A DNA stretch of 36,261 bases from Bacteroidota bacterium (GTDB taxonomy: Bacteria; Bacteroidota; Bacteroidia; Chitinophagales; Chitinophagaceae), in contig CANGFA010000023.1 in the NCBI GenBank assembly GCA_947453145.1, forward strand, positions 1 through 36,261. Direction: 5' to 3'. The position numbers were made by a program, and so were the translations under genes. Every line of letters begins with the position of its first letter. Position 1 is the first letter of the stretch. Shown here piece by piece: positions 7,336 through 16,984 of the stretch. Below the pieces are notes generated by a model. That model made no database searches. It was given only the letters and a program-made list of their open reading frames with translations, and was not told the DNA's origin.

Positions 7336-8871
7336 TTATTTATTATGCTGTAAAAACTTTTCTTTAATAATTGTTTGCACGGCTGTATTTTGAATCTTAC
7401 TTTCTAACCAAGAAATAATATCTAAGTACATAAAGGCACGACTCTCTAATTTATTTTTCTCCAATGGTTGTAAGGTAGTTAATAAATTTTCAAAGGAAGC
7501 TTGTTTACCAGTTTGAATGGTAGTTCTTAAAAAGTTAAATAATACTTCTTCCACCGCCCCCAAGTTTTTCATTTTAGACATGAAACGATAAACCGATTTG
7601 GATAAGTAAGCAACTACTTCCATATTACCTAATTCATAATGTGCAATTAAATGCAGTAAGCGCGCATAGCATTGCAAGTCGTCTCGCAAATTTACTTTCC
7701 AGTTAATAATACTATTTAAATAATCAATGGTTTTTGCGGGATCTCCAGCTCCAAAATACAAGCAAGCAATTTTATAATAAAACACCAATACGCGGTGACT
7801 ATCCATATACATCTCCATCTCCTTAAGTTTTTCTTCCATGCTTGGAATCATCACCAAACCCTCACTAAACGTGCCTTCTAGGAAATGTTGATTAATTTTG
7901 GCAATGAATAAATAAACAAAGGATTGAATTAAATTATTTTTATTATTAAGTACTATGGGGGTTTCACTAAACTGTTCTAATACGCAAATGGTCTCTTTAA
8001 ATTTATCAATATTTTTTATATCAAAATGAGCACTAATTAAATTGTGTAAGCCTTTAATATATTGTGCCGACTCAATTTGTTTCATCCCCTCTTCCTTATC
8101 AAATAAGTCTACCCATTTTTGTGCATATCTATAATGCATTAAAAAATCCTGCGTAATAAAGCCATACCAACAAAAACATTGATAACGATACAATCTTTCG
8201 TAAAAACCTTTCACCAATTTAACACGCTCTATAATAGGATCCTGAATGAGTGCGTCCAATGTTTTTCGATCCTCTTCATTGCGCGCATGACCGTGCTGTA
8301 TATACCAGCTGTATAATTGTAAACTTAAATTGGATGTTTTTGCAATTAACTCTAAACGCTCATTCACTTCGTCTATTTCTTCACTTAACTGTTGTGCACG
8401 ATCCTGCATACTTCTGGTAATGTGCAAGGATTCAATTTTCTTTTCTAAAAATAAAACCTGTAATAAAAAGGTAACCTGGTTGTTTTGCTTGGTGAGTGAT
8501 TTAATCTTATCTAACAAACGAAGACTTTGTAAATACAAACCCTTATTGTATAAAATTTTAGCATGGTCCAATTGCTCGTGAATTTGCAGGTCAATATTTT
8601 CACTTTGCTTTAGGATCCTTAAGCTAGATAAAATTTGATCATACAAGTGTGCCTTTAAATTGGACAATTGTTGCTTTTGAATGGACTCGTTTTTTCGAAG
8701 TAACTCCTCTTCATCATAATCCTTCATTTTGTCCAAGGCATCAAATAGCTGGACAATTTTTAAATCAGCCGACGCAGAGTTACGGGCAGCATACAACTTA
8801 AAGTTGCGCTTTTCCCCTTTCTCTAGGGATTTTACCAAAATAAATAAGGCGTCGGTGCTTAGGTTGGGCAT
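7336..8871 (-). CDS. Conserved helical protein of unknown function, TPR-like
   Basis: This 511-residue protein lacks a signal peptide and membrane segments. It opens with LFILVKSLEKGEKRNFKLYA, a pattern I associate with a Bacteroidota-specific family of hypothetical proteins. Almost the entire remainder is predicted amphipathic helix in pairs, with A/L/Y spacing like tetratricopeptide or other alpha-solenoid repeats (for example CLYFGAGDPAKTIDYLNSII and YARLLHLIAHYELGNMEVVA). That suggests a protein-binding scaffold. There is no catalytic motif. It is a single gene, divergent from leuA across a 178-bp gap and convergent with the acyl-CoA ligase, so the neighbours do not reveal its job. I do not recognise a specific function. 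Confidence 0.8.
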   Translation of the reverse strand: MPNLSTDALFILVKSLEKGEKRNFKLYAARNSASADLKIVQLFDALDKMKDYDEEELLRKNESIQKQQLSNLKAHLYDQILSSLRILKQSENIDLQIHEQLDHAKILYNKGLYLQSLRLLDKIKSLTKQNNQVTFLLQVLFLEKKIESLHITRSMQDRAQQLSEEIDEVNERLELIAKTSNLSLQLYSWYIQHGHARNEEDRKTLDALIQDPIIERVKLVKGFYERLYRYQCFCWYGFITQDFLMHYRYAQKWVDLFDKEEGMKQIESAQYIKGLHNLISAHFDIKNIDKFKETICVLEQFSETPIVLNNKNNLIQSFVYLFIAKINQHFLEGTFSEGLVMIPSMEEKLKEMEMYMDSHRVLVFYYKIACLYFGAGDPAKTIDYLNSIINWKVNLRDDLQCYARLLHLIAHYELGNMEVVAYLSKSVYRFMSKMKNLGAVEEVLFNFLRTTIQTGKQASFENLLTTLQPLEKNKLESRAFMYLDIISWLESKIQNTAVQTIIKEKFLQHNK

Positions 8872-8951
8872 CGTAGCTGAATTTAGTTCAAGTTATTGAA
8901 AATCAATCAATTAATAAAAAAATAGGACCTTTATTCATTGTAAAATAGGCA

Positions 8952-8959
8952 TAATTTTG
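8952..8959 (+). promoter_or_regulatory. Probable leuA -7 promoter element
   Basis: TAATTTTG exactly matches the Bacteroidota TAnnTTTG consensus. A TTTA at 8930-8933 is a weak -33 candidate, 18 bases upstream. Transcription would start near 8966, giving a leader of about 84 bases before leuA. Confidence 0.5.
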
Positions 8960-8998
8960 ATGTGAATTACTTGTTAATATGGGGTATTTTTAAACAAT

Positions 8999-9019
8999 AA
9001 ACGGGCGAAATGCCCGTTT
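8999..9019 (+). promoter_or_regulatory. Leader hairpin upstream of leuA
   Basis: AAACGGGC (8999-9006) and GCCCGTTT (9012-9019) form a perfect 8-bp stem with a GAAAT loop, 30 bases before the leuA start and inside the predicted leader. The following bases (GTCATC) are not a T tract, so it is not a standard terminator. No Leu-rich leader peptide was seen. It could be an attenuation or mRNA-stability element. Confidence 0.55.
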
Positions 9020-9049
9020 GTCATCTATAAACGATTGTAAATCAATAAT

Positions 9050-10201
9050 ATGAGCCAAAAAGTATTCATTTTTGATACCACTTTAAGAGATGGTGAGCAG
9101 GTTCCAGGTTGTAAACTAAATACCAAAGAAAAATTAGAGCTAGCCGTAAGGTTGGAGGAATTGGGTGTGGACATTTTAGAAGCAGGATTCCCGGTTTCTA
9201 GCCCAGGGGATTTTGAGTCGGTGAATCAAATAGCCAAAACCTTAAAAAATACCGTGGTATGTGGGTTAACCCGTGCCGTGCAAAATGATATCGAAGTTGC
9301 AGCAGAGGCGTTAAAACCCGCTAAGCGTTTTAGAATTCATACCGGAATTGGTACATCGGATTTGCACATTAAATATAAGTTTAATAGCACAAGAGAAGAA
9401 ATTATTGAACGCGCGATTAAAGCCGTAACCATTGCAAGAAATTTTACCGACGATGTGGAGTTTTATGCAGAGGATGCAGGAAGAACCGATAATGAATATT
9501 TAGCACGTGTAATTGAAGCAGTGGTAAAAGCAGGAGCGACTACCCTAAATATTCCGGACACCACAGGTTATTGTTTGCCACAACAGTATCAGGAAAAAAT
9601 GAACTATTTGTACAACAATGTCCCAAACATTGACAAAGCAGTTTTATCCTGTCATTGTCATAATGATTTAGGATTGGCAACAGCCAATTCCATTGCAGGT
9701 GTAATTGGTGGAGCAAGACAAATTGAATGTACGATAAATGGCTTGGGAGAGCGTGCAGGAAATACGGCCTTGGAAGAAGTAGTGATGATTTTAAATCAAC
9801 ATAAGGATTTAGGATTCTATACCAACATAAATCCAAAGCTCTTAAATGCAGTGAGCCGTGAGGTTTCAGAGATTATGCGTATGATGGTACAACCCAACAA
9901 AGCTATTGTAGGAGCAAATGCCTTTTCACATTCATCGGGTATTCATCAGGATGGTTTTTTAAAAGAAGCACAAACTTATGAAATCATTAATCCTGCTGAA
10001 GTGGGTGCGGAGGATAGCAAAATTGTTTTAACAGCGCGCAGTGGACGAAGTGCATTGGCGCATCGATTACATAAACTAGGACATCAGTTTACCAGAAATG
10101 ATATTGATGAATTGTATCCTACCTTTTTAGAAATCGCCGATAAGAAAAAAGAAGTATTAGAAGCCGACTTGCAAGCGATGGCAACGGCCTATAAAAAATA
10201 A
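9050..10201 (+). CDS. leuA: 2-isopropylmalate synthase, short form
   Basis: This enzyme condenses acetyl-CoA with 2-oxoisovalerate, the first committed step of leucine synthesis. The DRE-TIM barrel is complete: [12 protein letters not shown] (9-20) carries the metal-binding Asp and catalytic Arg, HCHNDLGLA (202-210) supplies metal-binding histidines, and [13 protein letters not shown] (231-243) and HSSGIHQDG (294-302) follow. At 383 residues it lacks the C-terminal LeuA dimerisation/regulatory domain that carries leucine feedback inhibition in ~510-residue enzymes. Short LeuA forms occur in Bacteroidota. Homocitrate or citramalate synthase are alternatives for this fold, but leuCDB directly downstream supports LeuA. 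Confidence 0.92.
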   Translation: MSQKVFIFDTTLRDGEQVPGCKLNTKEKLELAVRLEELGVDILEAGFPVSSPGDFESVNQIAKTLKNTVVCGLTRAVQNDIEVAAEALKPAKRFRIHTGIGTSDLHIKYKFNSTREEIIERAIKAVTIARNFTDDVEFYAEDAGRTDNEYLARVIEAVVKAGATTLNIPDTTGYCLPQQYQEKMNYLYNNVPNIDKAVLSCHCHNDLGLATANSIAGVIGGARQIECTINGLGERAGNTALEEVVMILNQHKDLGFYTNINPKLLNAVSREVSEIMRMMVQPNKAIVGANAFSHSSGIHQDGFLKEAQTYEIINPAEVGAEDSKIVLTARSGRSALAHRLHKLGHQFTRNDIDELYPTFLEIADKKKEVLEADLQAMATAYKK

Positions 10202-10263
10202 AAGAGCATTTATTTTAAAAAATACGAAAGTAAATTTTAAGACAAAAAAATAATAACAGAACA

Positions 10264-11664
10264 ATGGGAAAAACATTATTTGAAAAAATTTGGGACAAAC
10301 ATGTTGTAAAACAAATTGAGGATGGTCCATCGGTTGTTTATATTGATAAGCATTTCATACATGAGGTAACTAGTCCACAAGCTTTTAGTGGTATTGAAAA
10401 AAGAGGGGTGCCAATTTTTAGACCCCAACAAATTGTAGCTACTGCGGATCATAATGTACCAACTATGAACCAGGAGTTACCTATTAAAGACGCGTTGTCT
10501 AAATTTCAGGTAGACACTTTAATTGAGAATTGTAAAAAACATGGTGTTGAATTATACGGATTAGGTCATAAGTACCAAGGTATAGTACATGTGATTGGAC
10601 CAGAGTTGGGTATCACACAACCGGGGATGACTATTGTTTGTGGGGATAGTCATACATCTACTCATGGAGCATTTGGAAGTATTGCATTTGGTATCGGTAC
10701 TAGTGAGGTAGAAATGGTATTTGCTTCACAATGTATTATGCAAAGCAAGCCAAAAGTAATGCGCATTAATATTGATGGGGTTCTAAAAAATGGGGTAGTA
10801 TCAAAGGATATTATTTTATACATCATTGCTCAAATTTCTGCAAGTGGTGCAACTGGATATTTTGTGGAGTATGCGGGATCTGCAATTCGTGCATTAAGTA
10901 TGGAAGCAAGAATGACCATTTGTAATATGAGTATTGAGATGGGTGCGCGTGGTGGAATGATTGCACCAGACCAAACTACATTTGATTATATAAAGGGTCG
11001 TTTATTTGCGCCACAAGGTGCGGATTGGGATCAAAAATTAGTACAGTGGTCAGCGTTGTATACGGACGCGGATGCAAAATTTGATGTTGAAATTAATATC
11101 AAGGCGGAAGATATTGAACCTATGATCACATACGGAACCAACCCGGGAATGGGGCTCAGCGTAAGAGGTACCCTTCCTACTATGGAGCGTTTTAGCGATG
11201 CTACCGAAAAACAGAATTACGAAAAGGCTTTAAAATATATGGGACTTACTGCTGGTCAAAGCTTATTAGGCATGCCAGTACAAAATGTATTTATTGGTTC
11301 ATGTACCAATTCAAGAATTGAAGATTTCCGTTTAGTGGCAAGCATCATAAAAGGAAAACAAAAGGATCCAAATATTAAAACCTTGATTGTACCAGGATCT
11401 CAGGAAGTAGCTAAACAAATTAAAGCAGAAGGTTTGGATAAAATATTTGCAGATGCAGGTGTTGAAATTAGACAAGCTGGATGTAGTGCTTGTTTAGGAA
11501 TGAATGAAGATAAAATTCCTGCAGGCGAATATTGTATTAGTACCAGTAACCGAAACTTTGAAGGACGCCAGGGTGCAGGTGCTAGAACATTACTAGCAAG
11601 TCCATTAACTGCCGCTGCTGCATTGTTAACAGGAAAAATCACGGACATCAGAGATATTTTATAA
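10264..11664 (+). CDS. leuC: 3-isopropylmalate dehydratase large subunit
   Basis: This aconitase-superfamily subunit of 466 residues, with LeuD, isomerises 2- to 3-isopropylmalate. The [4Fe-4S] ligands are visible: C347 in GSCTNSR, and C407 and C410 in [28 protein letters not shown] (126-144) and [20 protein letters not shown] near the C-terminus are standard active-site stretches. Length is typical of the bacterial LeuC. It follows leuA by 62 bp and precedes leuD by 10 bp, so it is probably translated from the same leu transcript. Confidence 0.97.
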   Translation: MGKTLFEKIWDKHVVKQIEDGPSVVYIDKHFIHEVTSPQAFSGIEKRGVPIFRPQQIVATADHNVPTMNQELPIKDALSKFQVDTLIENCKKHGVELYGLGHKYQGIVHVIGPELGITQPGMTIVCGDSHTSTHGAFGSIAFGIGTSEVEMVFASQCIMQSKPKVMRINIDGVLKNGVVSKDIILYIIAQISASGATGYFVEYAGSAIRALSMEARMTICNMSIEMGARGGMIAPDQTTFDYIKGRLFAPQGADWDQKLVQWSALYTDADAKFDVEINIKAEDIEPMITYGTNPGMGLSVRGTLPTMERFSDATEKQNYEKALKYMGLTAGQSLLGMPVQNVFIGSCTNSRIEDFRLVASIIKGKQKDPNIKTLIVPGSQEVAKQIKAEGLDKIFADAGVEIRQAGCSACLGMNEDKIPAGEYCISTSNRNFEGRQGAGARTLLASPLTAAAALLTGKITDIRDIL

Positions 11665-11674
11665 ATATATTTTT

Positions 11675-12253
11675 ATGCAATCATTACAAAAAATTTCAAG
11701 CAGGTTTATTCCTTTGAGAATTGAAAACGTAGATACAGATCAAATTATACCGGCACGTTTTTTAAAGGCAACGACCAAAGATGGTTTTGGAAAAAATTTA
11801 TTCAGAGATTGGAGATATGAAAACGATGATGAAAACAAACCCAAATCCGATTTCGTTTTAAACCAAAAACAATACAGTGGAGCCATTTTAGTGGCGGCTA
11901 AAAACTTTGGGTGTGGCTCCTCTCGTGAACACGCGGCATGGAGTATTCAAGACTATGGTTTTAAAGTAGTAGTGTCTAGCTTTTTTGCCGACATCTTTAA
12001 AAATAATGCCTTGAACAATGGGGTATTGCCAGTAACCGTTTCAGATGCTTTCTTACAACAAATATTTGCCCAAGGAGCAGAAGATACATTAACAGTGGAT
12101 TTAGCAGCACAAACTATTACCATTGATGCAACCGGTGCACTAGAAACATTTGAAATCAATTCTTATAAAAAAACATGTATGTTAAATGGATACGATGATA
12201 TCGACTATTTATTAAACATGAAATCCGAAATAGAGGCTTACGAAAAAAAATAA
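11675..12253 (+). CDS. leuD: 3-isopropylmalate dehydratase small subunit
   Basis: This 192-residue swivel-domain partner of LeuC completes the isopropylmalate isomerase active site. [15 protein letters not shown] (18-31) and [18 protein letters not shown] (78-95) are the family signatures; the latter contains the substrate-binding Ser/Arg. Its length is close to the usual ~200 residues. It is packed tightly between leuC (10-bp gap) and leuB (3-bp gap), indicating translational coupling. Confidence 0.97.
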   Translation: MQSLQKISSRFIPLRIENVDTDQIIPARFLKATTKDGFGKNLFRDWRYENDDENKPKSDFVLNQKQYSGAILVAAKNFGCGSSREHAAWSIQDYGFKVVVSSFFADIFKNNALNNGVLPVTVSDAFLQQIFAQGAEDTLTVDLAAQTITIDATGALETFEINSYKKTCMLNGYDDIDYLLNMKSEIEAYEKK

Positions 12254-12256
12254 ATT

Positions 12257-13372
12257 ATGCAAAAGAAAATAGCAGTCATCCTAGGTGACGGAATTGGACC
12301 AGAAGTAACACAGCAATCTATTAAAGTACTAGATACCGTTGCAAAATATTTTAATCATCAATTTACTTATGAGCATGCCTTAATGGGTGCATGTGCTATT
12401 GATGCAACAGGAAATCCATTACCTGACGAGAGTATTAAAATATGTAAGGAAAGTGACGCTATTTTATTTGGTGCTATTGGGGATCCAAAATATGATAACG
12501 ATCCAACGGCAAAAGTAAGACCAGAGCAAGGCTTACTAAAACTAAGAAAGGAATTACAATTGTTTGCGAATATCCGCCCTGTTACTACTTATGCTGCATT
12601 GCAACATTTAACACCGTTAAAACCAAAGTACTTAGAAAATGTGGACTTTGTCATTTATAGAGAGTTAACAGGTGGTATTTATTTTGGTGCAAAAAGTTTA
12701 AGTGAGGACGGTACCATTGCAAGAGATGATTGTTCTTATTCAGTTATGGAAATTGAACGCATTGCACACCTAGCATTTAAGCATGCACAAATCAGAAGAA
12801 AAAAATTAACGCTGGTAGATAAAGCAAATGTTTTAGAAACTTCCAGACTATGGAGAAAAGTTGTACAAGCTATTGCACCAACTTATAGCGATGTTACTGT
12901 AGATTATTTATTTGTAGACAATGCAGCCATGCAAATCATTTTAAATCCGGCTCAATTTGATGTAGTGTTAACAGAAAATTTATTTGGAGATATTATAAGT
13001 GACGAAGCATCCGTGTTAGCCGGTTCATTAGGTTTATTACCATCTGCATCTGTTGGAAACACGGTGGCATTGTTTGAACCCATTCATGGTTCTTATCCTC
13101 AAGCAAAAGGAAAAGACATTGCGAATCCATTGGGATCTATTTTATCATCTGCTATGCTACTAGAGCATTTTGGATTAACTACTGAGGCTGCCATTGTAAG
13201 AGATGCAGCTGCATGGTGTTTGAATAGTGGGTTTGTAACCAAGGACATTGATCCAATGAATAGTTATACAACAACAGCTATTGGTGATTTGATTTGTGAA
13301 TTTATTGAGCGTCATGCAAAAGGGGAAACACATCCTATACATGAGCGTTTACATAAATCCACCATTATTTAA
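12257..13372 (+). CDS. leuB: 3-isopropylmalate dehydrogenase
   Basis: This NAD-dependent oxidative decarboxylase of 371 residues gives 2-oxoisocaproate, the leucine oxo-acid. Seen are LGDGIGPEV (9-17), RELTGGIYFGAK (135-146), which marks LeuB rather than isocitrate dehydrogenase, LVDKANVLETSRLWR (186-200), DNAAMQIILNP (221-231), the metal-binding NLFGDIISDEASVLAGSLG (241-259), and PIHGSYPQAKGKDIANP for cofactor binding. The ATG is 3 bp after the leuD stop. A 152-bp gap follows before ilvD. Confidence 0.97.
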   Translation: MQKKIAVILGDGIGPEVTQQSIKVLDTVAKYFNHQFTYEHALMGACAIDATGNPLPDESIKICKESDAILFGAIGDPKYDNDPTAKVRPEQGLLKLRKELQLFANIRPVTTYAALQHLTPLKPKYLENVDFVIYRELTGGIYFGAKSLSEDGTIARDDCSYSVMEIERIAHLAFKHAQIRRKKLTLVDKANVLETSRLWRKVVQAIAPTYSDVTVDYLFVDNAAMQIILNPAQFDVVLTENLFGDIISDEASVLAGSLGLLPSASVGNTVALFEPIHGSYPQAKGKDIANPLGSILSSAMLLEHFGLTTEAAIVRDAAAWCLNSGFVTKDIDPMNSYTTTAIGDLICEFIERHAKGETHPIHERLHKSTII

Positions 13373-13391
13373 AAACAATCTTACCCAAAGG

Positions 13392-13423
13392 CGTCTAACA
13401 AACATTCGTCTTAAGGTTAGGCG
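13392..13423 (+). promoter_or_regulatory. Hairpin after leuB (possible weak terminator)
   Basis: CGTCTAAC (13392-13399) can pair with GTTAGGCG (13416-13423), with one G-U pair and a 16-base loop, 20 bases after the leuB stop. It is followed by a mixed A/T/G stretch, not a pure T run. It may trim or partly end the leu transcript before ilvD. Confidence 0.4.
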
Positions 13424-13457
13424 AATAATAGGTTGTATTTTTATAAATGGCCTTATG

Positions 13458-13491
13458 AAAAAATAAGCGAACAAAAAAAATAAGCGAACAA
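13458..13491. repeat. 17-bp tandem repeat upstream of ilvD
   Basis: Two copies of a 17-bp unit consisting of an A run plus TAAGCGAACA (cores at 13464-13473 and 13481-13490) lie within the leuB-ilvD gap. Each copy of AAGCGA could pair with the single TCGCTT at 13503-13508, just before the ilvD start. Mutually exclusive hairpins are therefore possible. Function is not established. Confidence 0.7.
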
Positions 13492-13524
13492 AAAAGATAA
13501 GATCGCTTTTAAATAGTTAAAAAA

Positions 13525-15204
13525 ATGGAACTAAATAAATATTCAAAAACAATTACCCTGGATCCCACACAGCCCGCTGCGCAGGCGATGTTTTATGGCA
13601 TTGGTCTAACCGATGCTGATTTACAAAAAGCACAAGTAGGTATTGTGAGTATGGGATATGATGGCAACACTTGTAATATGCATTTGAATGCATTGGCTGC
13701 CGATGTAAAAAAGAGTGTTTGGGAAAATGATTTAGTAGGACTTACATTTCATACCATTGGTGTGAGTGATGGCATGAGTAATGGTACCGACGGTATGCGT
13801 TATTCTTTAGTGAGTAGAGATGTAATTGCAGATAGTATCGAAACCGTTTGCGGTGCACAATATTATGATGCATTAATAACTGTTCCAGGTTGTGATAAAA
13901 ATATGCCAGGTTCTTTAATTGCTATGGGAAGATTAAACCGTCCTTCATTAATGTTATACGGTGGTACCATTGCACCAGGTCATTATAAAGGACAGGATTT
14001 AAATATTGTATCTGCTTTTGAAGCCTTAGGACAAAAAATGGCAGGGCAATTGGATGAAGCAGATTTTAAAGGTATTGTACAACATGCTTGTCCAGGTGCT
14101 GGTGCATGTGGTGGCATGTATACCGCAAACACAATGGCATCAGCGATTGAAGCATTGGGTATGAGTTTACCTTATTCATCTTCTAACCCAGCATTAAGTG
14201 CAGAAAAACAACAAGAGTGTAAAGATGCTGGCGCAGCAATCAGATTATTATTAGAAAAAGATATTAAGCCAAAAGATATCATGACGCGCAAAGCATTTGA
14301 AAATGCAGTAGCGGTAATTATGGTATTGGGTGGAAGCACCAATGCAGTATTGCATATGATTGCTATGGCCAAAGCAGTAGGGGTTGAATTTACACAGGAC
14401 GATTTCCAAACCATTAGCGATAAAATTCCAGTACTTGCAGATTTTAAACCATCGGGTAAATACTTAATGCAGGATTTGCATCAGTATGGTGGTGTACCTG
14501 CGGTGATGAAATATATGTTGGCACAGGGATGGTTACACGGTGATTGTTTAACGGTGACCGGAAAAACCATTGCAGAAAATTTAGCTGCTGCACCAGATTT
14601 AGATTTTGATCAGCAAAAAATAATTCTGCCAAAAGAAAATCCAATTAAAGCAACTGGACATTTACAAATCATGTACGGCAATTTAGCAACTGGAGGAAGC
14701 GTTGCAAAAATTTCTGGAAAGGAAGGAGATATGTTTGAAGGTCCTGCACGCGTATTTGATGGTGAGCATGCATTAATTGAAGGCATTAATTCAAAAAAGA
14801 TACAACCAGGTGATGTAGTAGTTATTAAAAATGTAGGACCAGTAGGCGCGCCAGGTATGCCGGAAATGTTAAAACCAACTTCGGCTATTATTGGTGCAGG
14901 ATTAGGAAAGTCGGTTGCACTTATCACGGATGGTCGCTTTAGTGGAGGTACACATGGATTTGTTGTTGGACATATTACACCAGAAGCATACAAAGGAGGA
15001 TTAATAGGATTGGTGGAAGACGGAGACAGGATTGAATTGAATGTACCTAAACGTACCATGACTTTAAAAGTAGACGAAGCAACGATAGCAAAACGCAGAG
15101 CAGCACAACCAGCACCGGTATTAAAAGTAACCAATGGTGTATTATATAAGTATGCAAAGTTGGTAAAAGATGCAAGTGAAGGATGTGTAACCGACTCTGA
15201 CTAA
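13525..15204 (+). CDS. ilvD: Dihydroxy-acid dehydratase
   Basis: This 559-residue iron-sulfur enzyme dehydrates 2,3-dihydroxy-isovalerate and 2,3-dihydroxy-3-methylvalerate to the valine and isoleucine oxo-acids. The three cluster-ligand cysteines are in place: C50 (DGNTCNMH), C123 ([10 protein letters not shown]) and C195 ([17 protein letters not shown]). GGSTNAVLH and the C-terminal [19 protein letters not shown] complete the IlvD/Edd family pattern. Context within ilv genes excludes phosphogluconate or sugar-acid dehydratases. It lies 152 bp after leuB and 10 bp before ilvB. Confidence 0.97.
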   Translation: MELNKYSKTITLDPTQPAAQAMFYGIGLTDADLQKAQVGIVSMGYDGNTCNMHLNALAADVKKSVWENDLVGLTFHTIGVSDGMSNGTDGMRYSLVSRDVIADSIETVCGAQYYDALITVPGCDKNMPGSLIAMGRLNRPSLMLYGGTIAPGHYKGQDLNIVSAFEALGQKMAGQLDEADFKGIVQHACPGAGACGGMYTANTMASAIEALGMSLPYSSSNPALSAEKQQECKDAGAAIRLLLEKDIKPKDIMTRKAFENAVAVIMVLGGSTNAVLHMIAMAKAVGVEFTQDDFQTISDKIPVLADFKPSGKYLMQDLHQYGGVPAVMKYMLAQGWLHGDCLTVTGKTIAENLAAAPDLDFDQQKIILPKENPIKATGHLQIMYGNLATGGSVAKISGKEGDMFEGPARVFDGEHALIEGINSKKIQPGDVVVIKNVGPVGAPGMPEMLKPTSAIIGAGLGKSVALITDGRFSGGTHGFVVGHITPEAYKGGLIGLVEDGDRIELNVPKRTMTLKVDEATIAKRRAAQPAPVLKVTNGVLYKYAKLVKDASEGCVTDSD

Positions 15205-15214
15205 AAAGGAAATT

Positions 15215-16912
15215 ATGGAACAGAAACAATTATCAGGATCACAAGCCGTATTGGAAGCTTGTATTGCAGAGGGAGTGGATACCATTTTTGGTTATCCTGG
15301 TGGAGCCATTATGCCTATCTATGATGCCTTATATGACTATAAAGAAAAACTAAATCATATTTTAGTACGCCATGAGCAGGGTGGAATACATGCTGGTCAA
15401 GGATATGCGCGTACTTCAGGTACGGTGGGTGTGGTATTTGCAACAAGTGGACCAGGTGCAACCAATTTAGTGACGGGACTTGCCGATGCAATGATTGATA
15501 GTACCCCATTGGTTTGTATTACTGGACAAGTGTTTGCACATTTATTGGGAACGGATGCATTTCAGGAAACGGATGTAATTAATATTACTATGCCGGTAAC
15601 TAAATGGAATTATCAAATTACAGATGCCGAAGAAATTCCTGCTGTGTTAGCAAAAGCATTTTATTTAGCAAGAAGTGGAAGACCGGGTCCTGTATTAATA
15701 GATATTTCTAAGAATGCACAAATACAAAAGTTTGATTATCTCGGTTACACAACTTGTAATCATATCAGATCTTACAGACCCAAACCAGTGATCAGAAAAA
15801 ATTATATCGACGAAGCAGTTGAATTAATTAATAATGCAAAAAAACCATTGGTGATTTTTGGCCAAGGTGTGATATTAGGAAAAGCAGAGAAAGAATTTAA
15901 AAAGTTTATTGAAAAGTCCGGAATGCCTGCGGCTTGGACTATTTTAGGATTGAGTGCTTTGTCAACCGATCATCCACAAAACGTGGGTATGTTAGGGATG
16001 CATGGAAACTATGGTCCTAATGTTTTGACCAATGAGTGTGATGTACTCATTGCAGTAGGTATGCGATTTGATGATCGTGTAACAGGACGCTTAGATAAAT
16101 ACGCCAAACAAGCAAAGATTATTCATTTAGATATTGATCCATCTGAAATAGATAAAAATGTTAAAGCAGATGTGGGTGTATGGGGTGATTGTAAGGAAAC
16201 CCTTCCATTACTAACATTAGGTATAGAACAAAAAGACAGAAGCGAGTGGTTAGCTGTTTTTGCTAAATATGCAAAGGAAGAATACGAACAATGTATTGAA
16301 CCAGAAATGTATCCAAGCAAAGAAGAAATGACCATGGCTGAGGTCATTCGTAATGTAAATGAAATTACCGAAGGAAATGCCATTATGGTAACCGATGTGG
16401 GACAACATCAAATGGTTACTTGTCGCTATGCAAAATTTAATCAATCCCGAAGCAATGTAACCTCTGGAGGCCTTGGTACCATGGGCTTTGGACTACCTGC
16501 AGCCATTGGTGCAAAGTTTGGAGCGCAAGATAGAACAGTGGTTGCTGTGATTGGAGATGGGGGTTTTCAAATGACCTTACAAGAATTAGGAACCATCATG
16601 CAAACAGGCATTGATGTAAAAATATTGATATTGAATAATCAGTTCTTAGGTATGGTGCGTCAGTGGCAGGAATTATTTAATGACAAGCGATATTCTTTTG
16701 TAGACATCGCAAGTCCGAATTATGTAATGCTTGCAAAATCATACGGTATTGAGGGTGCAAAAGTAGAACACAGAAAAGATTTAGTAGATGCGGTAAAAAC
16801 CATGTTAGCACATAAAGGATCTTATTTGTTGGAAGTGATGGTGGGCAAAGAAAACAATGTGTTCCCAATGGTACCGCAGGGATGTAGTGTAAGTGAAATC
16901 AGACTCAAGTAG
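15215..16912 (+). CDS. ilvB: Acetolactate synthase (AHAS) catalytic subunit
   Basis: This 565-residue thiamine-diphosphate enzyme forms acetolactate from two pyruvates, or acetohydroxybutyrate from pyruvate and 2-oxobutyrate. The three ThDP-enzyme domains are intact. The catalytic glutamate is E54 in VRHEQGGIHAGQGYAR. The FAD-type middle domain lies at about 195-330. The cofactor motif GDGGFQMTLQELGTIMQ starts at 447 and reaches NNQ at 474-476. W484 in MVRQWQELF is the residue linked to sulfonylurea binding in this family. AAGGAA lies six bases before the ATG, one of the few clear ribosome-binding sites in the window. The paired regulatory subunit follows, confirming an anabolic AHAS. Confidence 0.97.
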   Translation: MEQKQLSGSQAVLEACIAEGVDTIFGYPGGAIMPIYDALYDYKEKLNHILVRHEQGGIHAGQGYARTSGTVGVVFATSGPGATNLVTGLADAMIDSTPLVCITGQVFAHLLGTDAFQETDVINITMPVTKWNYQITDAEEIPAVLAKAFYLARSGRPGPVLIDISKNAQIQKFDYLGYTTCNHIRSYRPKPVIRKNYIDEAVELINNAKKPLVIFGQGVILGKAEKEFKKFIEKSGMPAAWTILGLSALSTDHPQNVGMLGMHGNYGPNVLTNECDVLIAVGMRFDDRVTGRLDKYAKQAKIIHLDIDPSEIDKNVKADVGVWGDCKETLPLLTLGIEQKDRSEWLAVFAKYAKEEYEQCIEPEMYPSKEEMTMAEVIRNVNEITEGNAIMVTDVGQHQMVTCRYAKFNQSRSNVTSGGLGTMGFGLPAAIGAKFGAQDRTVVAVIGDGGFQMTLQELGTIMQTGIDVKILILNNQFLGMVRQWQELFNDKRYSFVDIASPNYVMLAKSYGIEGAKVEHRKDLVDAVKTMLAHKGSYLLEVMVGKENNVFPMVPQGCSVSEIRLK

Positions 16913-16932
16913 CGTAGCTTTTGAGTCTGATT
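16897..16932 (+). promoter_or_regulatory. Long hairpin over the ilvB stop codon
   Basis: AATCAGACTCAA (16897-16908) and TTGAGTCTGATT (16921-16932) form a perfect 12-bp inverted repeat. The short inner AGC/GCT (16911-16913 with 16917-16919) extends it. The ilvB stop (16910-16912) sits in the loop region. There is no T tract directly after it, so it is more likely an mRNA-processing, stability or polarity element than a full terminator. Confidence 0.7.
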
Positions 16933-16984
16933 CGACCGAACAAAGTGAGGTCAAATAAAATAAAGAGTTTTTAAAACGAATTAT

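Noticed and set aside
9540..9836. Minus-strand 98-codon frame inside leuA
   Set aside because: It is antisense to the catalytic barrel of LeuA and its composition (Leu/His/Tyr-rich) is that of a shadow frame.
14610..15134. Minus-strand 174-codon frame inside ilvD
   Set aside because: Long but entirely antisense to the conserved IlvD C-terminus. The Pro/Ser/Ile-rich product lacks any recognisable fold.
16933..16958. GACC/GGTC pair after the ilvB hairpin
   Set aside because: A four-base stem is not distinguishable from chance.
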